Assembly: GCA_902784015.1 (NCBI GenBank)
Contig: CACZTC010000007.1
Coordinates: forward strand, 1-6,413
Length of the DNA: 6,413 nucleotides
Reading direction: 5' to 3'
Source: an uncultured Erysipelotrichaceae bacterium
GTDB lineage: Bacteria; Bacillota_I; Bacilli_A; Erysipelotrichales; Erysipelotrichaceae
Within the stretch, counting starts at the first letter, position 1. Every line of letters starts with the position of its first letter. Positions 1 through 6,351 of the stretch are shown one piece after another. The notes under the pieces were generated by a model that was not told where the DNA came from, searched no databases, and saw only the letters and a program-made list of their open reading frames with translations. The position numbers and the translations under genes are program-made.

Positions 1-264
1 AAGACATTAGCAGAAGACGTTGCTGAAAAATGGGGTCTAACAAAAAAAGACGCTAAAGAAGTAGTTGATTATGTATTCGATGAAATCGGAACAACTATGA
101 AAAAGGGTGGCGAAGCTAACATTAATGGTTTCGGTAAATTCTCAGTAGTTAAGAAAAAGGCTCGTACTGGTTTAAATCCTTTAACAAAAGAAAAGATTCA
201 TATTCCAGCAACTAAAGCTCCAAAATTCAAGGCTAGTAAAACATTAAAAGATTTAGTTAAATAA
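1..264 (+). CDS. hup: HU-family DNA-binding protein, 5' end cut by window
   Basis: Nucleoid-associated HU/IHF-family protein, which binds and bends DNA as a dimer. The window opens in frame 1 and reads 87 codons to TAA. Compared with the roughly 90-residue family, only about 3-5 N-terminal residues are missing. The visible part has the helical N-terminal body, then the family signature: NGFGKF at fragment residues 42-47 and the arm motif ARTGLNPLT at about 54-62, with the proline (residue 60) that intercalates DNA in HU proteins. It ends in the usual SKTLKDLVK-type helix. The canonical Gly after the NPxT motif is Lys here, a minor variant. The start codon, ribosome binding site and promoter lie outside the window. 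A strong hairpin terminator follows directly. HU versus IHF cannot be strictly separated from this fragment, but a single-copy HU of Gram-positive type is most likely. Confidence 0.93.
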   Translation, partial: KTLAEDVAEKWGLTKKDAKEVVDYVFDEIGTTMKKGGEANINGFGKFSVVKKKARTGLNPLTKEKIHIPATKAPKFKASKTLKDLVK

Positions 265-269
265 TTAAT

Positions 270-298
270 AAGGCTCTCATCATATGAGAGCCTTTTAT
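270..298 (+). terminator. Rho-independent terminator of the HU gene
   Basis: An 11-bp perfect stem (270-280 with 284-294; core GGCTCTCAT / ATGAGAGCC) closes over a 3-nt loop. A run of four T (293-296) follows, with its first two T's inside the stem. It starts 6 nt after the HU stop codon. The flanking A/T tracts could let it work weakly on the other strand too, but ppiB has its own terminator next to it. Confidence 0.88.
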
Positions 299-327
299 AA
301 AAAAAGATAGAGTTATTCCTCTATCTT
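299..327 (-). terminator. Terminator of the glgP-ppiB unit, overlapping the ppiB 3' end
   Basis: On the minus strand AAGATAGAG (327-319) pairs perfectly with CTCTATCTT (312-304) across a 6-nt loop GAATAA, followed by a run of seven T (305-299). The 5' arm encodes the Lys-Ile-Glu codons near the ppiB C-terminus, and the loop carries the last Glu codon and the TAA stop. Terminator and coding sequence therefore share bases. It sits immediately beside the opposing HU terminator. Confidence 0.87.
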
Positions 328-786
328 GATACTTTTAATAATTACAGGATTAACAGGTTTATCATTGAAGCCTGTTTTTTCTTTGGCTATTTGATCGACC
401 ACTTCAATTCCTTCAATTACTTTACCAAAGGCTGCATATTCACCATCTAAGTGTGGTGCATCTTCATGCATAATGAAGAACTGACTGCTGGCGCTATCTG
501 GATCGAAAGCTCTAGCCATAGATATTACACCACGCTCATGTTTAATAGGATTATTGACACCATTGCTGGCGAATTCTCCTTTTATATGTTCATTTGAGCC
601 ACCAGTTCCATTGCCTAAAGGATCACCACCTTGAATCATAAAGCCTGGTATTATTCTATGAAAGGTTAAGCCATCATAGAATCCTTCTTTTACTAATTTA
701 GTGAAATTAGCTACTGTAATAGGGGCAGCTTCTTCATTTAATTCTAACTTGATAATTCCCCCGTTATCCATCTCAATAATAACCAT
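313..786 (-). CDS. ppiB: Cyclophilin-type peptidyl-prolyl cis-trans isomerase
   Basis: Cytosolic prolyl isomerase that speeds protein folding; 157 aa, the normal size of a bacterial single-domain cyclophilin, with no signal peptide. The cyclophilin signature is intact: [15 protein letters not shown] at 42-56 (catalytic Arg44, with Phe49 and Gln52 lining the pocket), SSQFFI at 100-105 (Gln102, Phe104) and [11 protein letters not shown] at 113-123. His112 replaces the Trp of human cyclophilin A, as is usual in bacterial forms with low cyclosporin affinity; the drug property is inferred from the family. The start is fixed by AAAAGGAG (800-793) six nt upstream of ATG. That Shine-Dalgarno overlaps the stop codon of glgP, so ppiB is the second gene of a glgP-ppiB unit and is probably translationally coupled. 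Nothing ties its folding role specifically to glycogen metabolism. Confidence 0.95.
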   Translation of the reverse strand: MVIIEMDNGGIIKLELNEEAAPITVANFTKLVKEGFYDGLTFHRIIPGFMIQGGDPLGNGTGGSNEHIKGEFASNGVNNPIKHERGVISMARAFDPDSASSQFFIMHEDAPHLDGEYAAFGKVIEGIEVVDQIAKEKTGFNDKPVNPVIIKSIKIEE

Positions 787-792
787 GTTATT

Positions 793-800
793 CTCCTTTT
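793..800 (-). promoter_or_regulatory. ppiB ribosome binding site overlapping glgP stop
   Basis: The minus strand reads AAAAGGAG at 800-793, with a 6-nt spacer to the ppiB ATG. Its first two A's are also the last two bases of the glgP TAA (801-799). Ribosomes finishing glgP therefore arrive directly on the ppiB initiation site, which favours re-initiation or coupling. Confidence 0.85.
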
Positions 801-3057
801 ATCTTAAATGCCATATATCATTATTATAATCTAAGATAGTTCTATCACTTGAAAAATAACCGCTCTTAGCTATATTAACTAATGATTTTCTTATCCACCA
901 TGATCTATTCTCATAATCATTTAAGACATTCTCTTTAACATGACAATATTCTTCAAAGTCTAATAATGTCATAAACCAATCTTTGTTAACGAGATTATCA
1001 TGTAATGCTTTGAGCATTTCTTCATCACCAATTTCTAACATCTTTTTACTGATAATAAAGTCAACAACATGATGAATCATTTCTGAGCGCTCATAATATT
1101 CTTTAGCATGATATGAATTAGTATTATATTTATTTATTACTTCATCACTTGATTTACCAAAAATATAAATATTATCATTACCAACTAAATCTCTAATTTC
1201 AACATTAGCCCCATCCGCTGTGCCTAAAGTAATAGCACCATTCAACATGAATTTCATATTACCTGTACCACTTGCTTCTTTTGAAGCTAAAGAGATTTGT
1301 TCAGAGATATCGCAAGCTGGTATTACTCTTTCAGCTTTATCAATATTGTAGTTAGATAAGAAGACAACTTTTAAATATTTTGATACTTCTGGGTCATTAT
1401 TAATAATGTCACCTAAACATATAATAAGATGGATGATATTCTTAGCCATATAATATGCAGGAGCTGCTTTACCTCCAAATAATACAGTTATTGGGCGACT
1501 AGGATATTCACCATTTTTAATCTTTAAATATTTATAGATTAACCATAAAGCATTCATCTGTTGGCGTTTATATTCATGCATTCTTTTTACTTGGACATCA
1601 AAGATGGAATTAGGATCGATTTTAATCTTTTCTCTTTTCAAAACGAATTCTGCCAGACGAACTTTATTATTGTATTTGATAGTATCTAATCTATTTAATA
1701 CTTCATCATTATCGTAAAACCATAATAATCTTTCTAATTGGGTTGCATCTTTTTTCCATTCTTCACCAATTAATTCAGTTATTAATTTAGCTAATTCATG
1801 ATTTGAATGCATTATCCATCTACGGAAAGTAATACCATTAGTTTTATTGTTGAATTTATGAGGATAAACATGATAGAAATCACGTAATTCTTGATTCTTT
1901 AGAATCTCTGTATGAAGGGCTGCTACACCATTGATGGATTTAGAGAAATGCATATCCATATTGGCCATATGTACTTTACGATCATTATCAATAATGGATA
2001 AGGTAGCATTGTTTGGAAAAGCATTATATACAGCATAATCCAAGCCTTGAATAATAGGAATCAATTGTGGAACAACTTCTTCTAAATATTCTAATGGCCA
2101 TTTTTCTAAAGCTTCAGCTAGGATAGTGTGATTAGTATATGCACATGTATTAGCGACAATAGCTGCAGCTTCTTTAATTGTCATATCCTCTTTCATTAAT
2201 AATCTTATTAATTCAGGAATGATTAGAGAAGGGTGAGTATCATTTATTTGAATACTCACATAATTAGCTAGATCATGTAAGTCGTGACCTTTTTCTTTTT
2301 CTTCTTTGAGAATTAATTGAGCAGCATTACTAACCATGAAATATTGTTGATAGATACGTAATAATTGACCTTCTCTATCGCTATCGTCAGGATAAAGAAA
2401 AAGAGTCAAGTTTTTTTCGATAGCTTTCTTATTGAATGAAATACCTTTTTTGACAATATCCTCATCAATTGTAGATAAATCAAACAAATGTAACTTATTG
2501 ACTCCAGCATCATAACCAACAACATCTAAATCATACATAATTGAATTATAAGTACGATGGGCTAATTCAACAGGGAAGCTAACTTTTGTTTCTCTTAACA
2601 TAGTTTTTGAATCTAACCATTCATCTGGTGTTTCATATTGTTTATGTTTTCTAAAAACTTGTTTAAATAAACCAAAATGATAGTTTAAACCTATACCATC
2701 ACCACTCATATTAAGAGTTGCGATTGAATCTAAAAAACATGCAGCTAATCTTCCTAAGCCACCATTACCTAAAGAAGGTTCTTTTTCTTTAGCTTCTATT
2801 TCATATAAGCTCTTATTATGCTTTTTTAATACTTTTTCTAATTCATCATATAAACCTAAATTAATTAAGTTTTTACCTAATTGTTTACCTACTAAAAACT
2901 CAGCACTGATGTAGTATACTTTTTTATCGCTAACAATTCTTTCCTTTTTATCAATAATAGATTTAACCATATCAACACAAGCATTATAGATTTCTAAATC
3001 ATCAGCTTCCTCGATTGGTTTATCTAAATATTTTAATAATTTATTTTCTATATTCAT
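799..3057 (-). CDS. glgP: Glycogen/maltodextrin (alpha-glucan) phosphorylase
   Basis: Cytosolic GT35 phosphorylase, 752 aa, which splits alpha-1,4-glucans with phosphate to release glucose-1-phosphate. Visible motifs, in order: EPSLGNGGLGRLAACFLD (93-110), QINDTHPSL (270-278), TNGITFRRW (406-414), VKRMHEYKRQ (490-499; Arg492 and Lys497 match phosphate-site residues) and EASGTGNMKF (594-603), where Lys602 is the pyridoxal-phosphate lysine. The C-terminus has the usual FSSDRTI ending. It is about 45 residues shorter than E. coli MalP (~797 aa). The loss is spread over the N-terminus, the stretch at about 149-177 and the C-terminal third; no catalytic motif is lost. Animal-type N-terminal phosphorylation and AMP-site extensions are absent, so it is probably unregulated by those routes. 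The start is supported by GGAGG (3070-3066), 8 nt from ATG. No glgBCDA or malQ lies in the window, so glycogen versus maltodextrin preference cannot be decided. A cre-like site upstream suggests catabolite control. Confidence 0.95.
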   Translation of the reverse strand: MNIENKLLKYLDKPIEEADDLEIYNACVDMVKSIIDKKERIVSDKKVYYISAEFLVGKQLGKNLINLGLYDELEKVLKKHNKSLYEIEAKEKEPSLGNGGLGRLAACFLDSIATLNMSGDGIGLNYHFGLFKQVFRKHKQYETPDEWLDSKTMLRETKVSFPVELAHRTYNSIMYDLDVVGYDAGVNKLHLFDLSTIDEDIVKKGISFNKKAIEKNLTLFLYPDDSDREGQLLRIYQQYFMVSNAAQLILKEEKEKGHDLHDLANYVSIQINDTHPSLIIPELIRLLMKEDMTIKEAAAIVANTCAYTNHTILAEALEKWPLEYLEEVVPQLIPIIQGLDYAVYNAFPNNATLSIIDNDRKVHMANMDMHFSKSINGVAALHTEILKNQELRDFYHVYPHKFNNKTNGITFRRWIMHSNHELAKLITELIGEEWKKDATQLERLLWFYDNDEVLNRLDTIKYNNKVRLAEFVLKREKIKIDPNSIFDVQVKRMHEYKRQQMNALWLIYKYLKIKNGEYPSRPITVLFGGKAAPAYYMAKNIIHLIICLGDIINNDPEVSKYLKVVFLSNYNIDKAERVIPACDISEQISLASKEASGTGNMKFMLNGAITLGTADGANVEIRDLVGNDNIYIFGKSSDEVINKYNTNSYHAKEYYERSEMIHHVVDFIISKKMLEIGDEEMLKALHDNLVNKDWFMTLLDFEEYCHVKENVLNDYENRSWWIRKSLVNIAKSGYFSSDRTILDYNNDIWHLR

Positions 3058-3084
3058 ATGTCAGGCCTCCAGACAACAAGGGTA

Positions 3085-3093
3085 AGTATAGCA
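3085..3093 (-). promoter_or_regulatory. Extended -10 promoter for glgP-ppiB
   Basis: The minus strand has TG-C-TATACT, with TG at 3093-3092 and TATACT at 3090-3085: an extended -10 about 28 nt upstream of the glgP ATG. The expected start of transcription is near 3078. The -35 region is weak; TTTTCA at 3111-3106 gives a short 15-nt spacer. This is predicted from sequence only. Confidence 0.6.
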
Positions 3094-3119
3094 TAAAAAA
3101 GTTAATGAAAACCTTGAAA

Positions 3120-3130
3120 TTACAGTGTAA
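3120..3130. promoter_or_regulatory. Perfect 11-nt palindrome TTACA-G-TGTAA, operator-like
   Basis: TTACA and TGTAA form an exact inverted repeat around one central G, in the middle of the divergent intergenic region. Its right half overlaps the cre-like site by 5 nt. It resembles the short dyads bound by small repressors, but it does not fit the CopY/BlaI TACANNTGTA spacing and I cannot name a regulator. A short dyad in AT-rich DNA can arise by chance. Confidence 0.35.
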
Positions 3131-3139
3131 GCGCTACCT
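3126..3139 (+). promoter_or_regulatory. Candidate CcpA-binding cre site
   Basis: TGTAAGCGCTACCT matches the Gram-positive cre consensus TGWAANCGNTNWCA at all but two constrained positions (12 and 14). The core AAGCGCT with its central CG is intact. It is centred about 54 nt upstream of the predicted glgP transcription start and about 51 nt upstream of the predicted uppP start, so either operon could be its target. Control of a glucan phosphorylase by carbon status is the biologically simpler reading. Confidence 0.5.
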
Positions 3140-3168
3140 TTAAGAAATATTTTATTCATGATTACTTA

Positions 3169-3177
3169 TGATATAAT
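3169..3177 (+). promoter_or_regulatory. Extended -10 promoter for the uppP operon
   Basis: TG-A-TATAAT (TG at 3169-3170, TATAAT at 3172-3177) is a consensus extended -10. There is no good TTGACA -35 at the proper distance, only an AT-rich stretch around 3148-3156. Expected transcription start is near 3184, which leaves a leader of about 17 nt before the uppP ATG. That is too short to hold a riboswitch or attenuator. Confidence 0.7.
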
Positions 3178-3200
3178 TTTATGGATTTATAAGGTGAAAT

Positions 3201-4052
3201 ATGAGCATATTATTAGAATTTTTAAAATCAGTTATATATGGAATAGTGCAAGGTATAACAGAATGGTTACCTATTAGTAGTACAGGGCATATGATATTAG
3301 TACGTACTTTTATGCCTTTGATGCCATTTACTAGTGAAGCTAGTAACCAAGCTTTCTGGGATATGTATAAAGTTGTTATTCAGTTTGGTAGTATCCTAGC
3401 GGTTGTTTTACTTTTTTGGCATAGACTATATCCTTTTAATAAAAATCTTGAAGCTAAAAAAAGAAAAAGCATTATTAGATTATGGATTATGGTTATTATT
3501 GGTTGTATTCCAGCCGGGATATTAGGAATATTATTTGAAGATTTAATTGATAATGTGCTAAGCGCTACTTGGGTAATCGGTTTAGCATTAATTATATATG
3601 GCATTCTTTTCATCTGGATGGAGAATCAAAGTAGAGAATATTCTGTAAAATCAACAGGGCAAATAACAATTACTAAAGCTTTAGGCGTAGGAGCTTTTCA
3701 AGCTTTAGCTTTAATACCTGGTACAAGCCGTAGTGGTAGTACTATTCTAGGAGCTACATTATTAGGCTTCAATCGTAAAACAGCAGCTGAATATTCTTTC
3801 TTTTTAGCTATTCCGGTCATGCTTGGAGCAAGTTTATTAAAAATAATAAAGTTTATTGTTAAAGGGGCAGAATTAAATGGTGTCGCATTTATGGATCTAT
3901 TAATAGGTTTTGTGATAGCTTTCTTTGTATCTCTTTTAGTAATAAGAAAGCTTATGGCTTATATCAAGAATCATGATTTTAAAATATTTGGGCAATATCG
4001 TATAGCCTTAGGAATACTAGTGCTAATATTAAGCATAATAGGAGTTATATGA
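3201..4052 (+). CDS. uppP: Undecaprenyl-diphosphate phosphatase (UppP/BacA family)
   Basis: Integral membrane phosphatase that converts undecaprenyl diphosphate to undecaprenyl phosphate, recycling the lipid carrier for peptidoglycan and other wall polymers; overexpression in this family gives bacitracin resistance. Length is 283 aa, near the family's ~270. Both signatures are present: QGITEWLPISSTGH at 17-30 (Glu21 and His30; the first acidic position is Gln17, an accepted E/Q variant) and PGTSRSGST at 173-181 (catalytic Arg177). Hydrophobic segments lie at roughly 56-74, 93-112, 119-140, 158-172, 196-217, 229-248 and 265-283, fitting the multi-pass fold. The ATG follows AAGGTGA (3191-3197), which is rather close, and an extended -10 promoter. 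It is the first gene of a three-gene operon; the next start lies 3 nt after its TGA. Confidence 0.95.
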   Translation: MSILLEFLKSVIYGIVQGITEWLPISSTGHMILVRTFMPLMPFTSEASNQAFWDMYKVVIQFGSILAVVLLFWHRLYPFNKNLEAKKRKSIIRLWIMVIIGCIPAGILGILFEDLIDNVLSATWVIGLALIIYGILFIWMENQSREYSVKSTGQITITKALGVGAFQALALIPGTSRSGSTILGATLLGFNRKTAAEYSFFLAIPVMLGASLLKIIKFIVKGAELNGVAFMDLLIGFVIAFFVSLLVIRKLMAYIKNHDFKIFGQYRIALGILVLILSIIGVI

Positions 4053-4055
4053 TAA

Positions 4056-5243
4056 ATGCTTACTTATTTTGAATTATTTCTAGAAGGATTATTATCTTTT
4101 TTCTCTCCATGTGCCTTACCTTTAGTGCCGCTTTATATTGGTTATCTAACCAAAGATACAAAGGAAGAAGATGCTGAAGGGAATGTTGTTTATAATCGTA
4201 AAAAAACACTATTATTGACGATAGGCTTTGTTTTAGGTATATCAGTTGTCTTTTTTGTTGCAGGTATAGCTTCTAGTGTTTTAAGAGTATTCTTCAATTC
4301 TAATAAGATCTACTTTTTAATTGTGGGTGGTTTTATTCTTCTTATCTTAGGTTTATCAGCTTTACATATTATTGAAATACCAATTCTTAATAAAACTATT
4401 AATAAAAATGTTAATTTACAAGGACAAATGACATTCTTTAAAGCTCTTGCCTTAGGCTTCTTCTTTAGCTTTGCTTGGAGTCCTTGTGTAGGACCAATGT
4501 TAGCTAAAGCTATTATGCAAGCAAGCTCAGTAGATAAAGTAACAGGATGGCTTTATATTCTATGTTATACATTAGGCTTTATCACTATTTTTATATTATT
4601 AGGAATCTTTACGACAACTATCTTAAATTTCTTAAAGAAGAATAAAGGGGTTGTAAAATATACATCTTTGATAAGTGGCGTAGTTGTATTAGGAATGGGT
4701 ATATATATGATGTATCAAGCATTTAATACAATTAAAGCTTTAGAGAATAATATAAATCAGGATGCAGTAATAGAAGAGAATGGGGAAGCTGAAGAAATAG
4801 AAGAAGAACCAGCTTCAGCAACAATAGATTATTATAATTTCACTTTAGAGGATGCTAAAGGAGTAAAACATAGTTTAAAAGATTATGAAGGTAAAACAAT
4901 TGTGATGAGTTTCTTTGGGACATGGTGCGGTTATTGCAATATGGAATTACCAGGCTTACAAAAAGTAAATGATGAATATGATGATGTTCAAGTTTTATTA
5001 ATAGCTGCACCTGATATTGGAGAAGAAGGCAGCGTAGAATATATAGATACATATTTGAAAAATAAAGGTTATAATTTAGAAGTTCTATATGATAAATCTT
5101 TACAGGTTACAAGTATGTATGGAGTAAGTGGTTATCCAACTTCTTTCTTAATAAAGCCAGATGGTGAATTCTTGGGATATATTCCAGGTTATTTCCCAGA
5201 AGAAGATTTGATAGAAGCAGTAGAAGCTGCTAGAGGAGCATAA
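4056..5243 (+). CDS. CcdA/DsbD-type membrane electron carrier fused to TlpA-like thioredoxin domain
   Basis: Predicted transmembrane thiol-disulfide reductase, 395 aa. The N-terminal half is a CcdA domain of about six membrane segments (roughly 5-30, 51-75, 85-107, 126-150, 163-190, 200-223). It carries the paired redox cysteines Cys19 in FSPCALP and Cys144 in WSPCVGP; Cys170 is an extra cysteine inside a membrane helix. A glutamate-rich linker (about 229-255) leads to a thioredoxin/TlpA fold at 258-395 with WCGYC (Cys291, Cys294) and the cis-proline motif GYPTSF (Pro361). By analogy with DsbD, electrons from cytosolic thioredoxin pass through CcdA to the outward-facing thioredoxin domain. 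Unlike DsbD there is no N-terminal immunoglobulin-like domain. No cytochrome c maturation genes are nearby, so the final target (surface disulfides, a methionine sulfoxide reductase) is unknown. AGGAG (4040-4044) inside uppP serves the start with an 11-nt spacer. Confidence 0.9.
   Translation: MLTYFELFLEGLLSFFSPCALPLVPLYIGYLTKDTKEEDAEGNVVYNRKKTLLLTIGFVLGISVVFFVAGIASSVLRVFFNSNKIYFLIVGGFILLILGLSALHIIEIPILNKTINKNVNLQGQMTFFKALALGFFFSFAWSPCVGPMLAKAIMQASSVDKVTGWLYILCYTLGFITIFILLGIFTTTILNFLKKNKGVVKYTSLISGVVVLGMGIYMMYQAFNTIKALENNINQDAVIEENGEAEEIEEEPASATIDYYNFTLEDAKGVKHSLKDYEGKTIVMSFFGTWCGYCNMELPGLQKVNDEYDDVQVLLIAAPDIGEEGSVEYIDTYLKNKGYNLEVLYDKSLQVTSMYGVSGYPTSFLIKPDGEFLGYIPGYFPEEDLIEAVEAARGA
5232..5238 (+). 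promoter_or_regulatory. Ribosome binding site that fixes the GMP synthase subunit start
   Basis: AGAGGAG ends 7 nt before ATG 5246, inside the last codons of the preceding gene, whose stop is 2 nt from that ATG. This well-placed site shows that the short protein starts here. The missing glutaminase domain is thus unlikely to be an artefact of start choice, since the upstream DNA codes for the thioredoxin fusion. Confidence 0.85.
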
Positions 5244-5245
5244 TT

Positions 5246-6217
5246 ATGAATGATATAAGACCAGAAACAATGCAACGTATAGCAAACACAGAATTAGCTA
5301 AAGAATTCATAGATGAACAAGTAACTCTAATTCAAAATCAAGTAGGTGATAATAAAGTTTTATTAGCTCTTTCTGGTGGTGTTGATTCATCAGTTGTTGC
5401 CGCATTATTACTCAAAGCTATTGGTAAAAACTTAGTATGTGTACATGTTAATCATGGTTTATTAAGAAAAGGTGAAAGTGAACAAGTTATTCAAGTTTTC
5501 GAAAAAGAACTTGGAGCTAATTTAATATATGTTGATGCTACAGATAGATTCTTAGAGGCCTTAAAAGATATTAGTGATCCTGAAGAAAAAAGAAAGATAA
5601 TAGGAAAAATCTTTATTGATGTTTTTGATGAAGAAGCTTCTAAAGTAGAAGATGTACATTTCTTAGCTCAAGGTACTATCTATCCAGATATCACTGAATC
5701 AAAAGGGGTTAAAGCGCATCATAATGTAGGAGGTTTACCTGCAGAGATGAAAATGGAATTGGTAGAGCCAATAAAATATCTATATAAAGATGAAGTAAGA
5801 ATTGTTGGTACAGCATTAGGTCTACCTGATAATATGGTTTATCGTCAACCATTCCCGGGACCAGGCTTAGGCGTAAGATGCGTTGGTGCTATTACTAGAG
5901 ATAGATTAGAAGCTTTAAGAGAAGCTGATGCAATTGTGAGAGAAGAAATAGAAAAACTAGTTAATATTCCTTGGCAATATTTCTGTGTTATTCCAGATTT
6001 TCAATCAACAGGTATAAAGAATGATAAAAGATATATGGGTTGGTCAGTAATCATTAGAACAGTTAATACAGTTGATGCAGTTACTGCAACAGTTCCAGAA
6101 ATACCATTTAGCACATTAACTATAATTAGAGATCGTATTATATCGACAGTTGATGGCGTGAATAGGGTTCTTTGGGATATTAGTGAAAAACCTATTAGTA
6201 CAATAGAATATGAATAA
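5246..6217 (+). CDS. guaA (C-terminal part; guaAB-type): GMP synthase, ATP-pyrophosphatase (synthetase) subunit without glutaminase domain
   Basis: Converts XMP to GMP with ATP and ammonia in purine synthesis; cytosolic. The 323 aa cover only the N-type ATP-pyrophosphatase and dimerisation domains. They include the PP-loop SGGVDSS (43-49), VNHGLLRKGE (68-77), DPEEKRKIIG (111-120), HHNVGGLP (158-165), RQPFPGPGLGVR (200-211) and the C-terminal KPISTIEYE (315-323), equivalent to the usual KPPATIEWE. Usual bacterial GuaA is about 510-525 aa with an N-terminal class I glutamine amidotransferase of about 190 residues; none is present or degraded upstream. The start and ribosome binding site look deliberate and the reading frame is clean, so this appears to be a genuine separate subunit, as in the archaeal two-subunit enzyme. 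Ammonia must come from a glutaminase encoded elsewhere or from free ammonia. It is the last gene of the uppP operon. It could also be a second copy beside a full GuaA elsewhere. Confidence 0.9.
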   Translation: MNDIRPETMQRIANTELAKEFIDEQVTLIQNQVGDNKVLLALSGGVDSSVVAALLLKAIGKNLVCVHVNHGLLRKGESEQVIQVFEKELGANLIYVDATDRFLEALKDISDPEEKRKIIGKIFIDVFDEEASKVEDVHFLAQGTIYPDITESKGVKAHHNVGGLPAEMKMELVEPIKYLYKDEVRIVGTALGLPDNMVYRQPFPGPGLGVRCVGAITRDRLEALREADAIVREEIEKLVNIPWQYFCVIPDFQSTGIKNDKRYMGWSVIIRTVNTVDAVTATVPEIPFSTLTIIRDRIISTVDGVNRVLWDISEKPISTIEYE

Positions 6218-6317
6218 ATAGTATTTGTCATTCTACACATAAATATATTCCAAGTTTTATACTCGTTTATATTTCGTAGGATAACTCAACCTAAACAATT
6301 TAATTATTTAACTCAAT
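6218..6317 (+). other. 3' untranslated stretch, no gene seen
   Basis: One hundred AT-rich bases lie between the GMP synthase stop and the terminator. I see no supported reading frame, tRNA or clear structured RNA. A TATACT hexamer at 6258-6263 resembles a -10 but has no credible -35 partner. Confidence 0.5.
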
Positions 6318-6346
6318 AAAGACTTCGCACATTAGCGGAGTTTTTT
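6318..6346 (+). terminator. Rho-independent terminator of the uppP operon
   Basis: ACTTCGC (6322-6328) pairs with GCGGAGT (6335-6341) over a 6-nt loop ACATTA, with one G-U wobble. The helix can be extended by a further wobble and three A-T pairs to about 11 bp. Six T (6341-6346) follow. It lies 100 nt after the last gene of the operon. Confidence 0.85.
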
Positions 6347-6351
6347 AATGA

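Noticed and set aside
3181..3192. Leader mini-gene ATG GAT TTA TAA before uppP
   Set aside because: Its ATG lies at or upstream of the predicted transcription start and lacks a ribosome binding site.
3058..3200. Riboswitch or T-box leader before glgP or uppP
   Set aside because: Predicted leaders are only about 20 and 17 nt long, and no terminator-like hairpin or conserved leader motif is present.
3380..3613. Minus-strand open frame of 77 codons inside uppP
   Set aside because: It lies wholly within the well-supported uppP coding region on the opposite strand, has no recognisable domain and no convincing ribosome binding site.
4855..5052. Minus-strand open frame inside the thioredoxin domain of the ccdA fusion
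   Set aside because: Shadow frame of low-complexity Leu/His/Tyr-rich composition, opposite conserved coding sequence.
5246..6217. Broken guaA pseudogene
   Set aside because: The frame is clean, all synthetase motifs are intact, the C-terminus is complete and the start has a good ribosome binding site, so decay is not supported.
6001..6240. Minus-strand open frame over the 3' end of the GMP synthase gene
   Set aside because: Antisense to conserved motifs of the real gene; no domain and no start signal of its own.
6225..6346. Small RNA with its own promoter ending at the operon terminator
   Set aside because: TTGTCA (6225-6230) and TATACT (6258-6263) are 27 nt apart, so they do not form a promoter; an ordinary 3' UTR explains the stretch.
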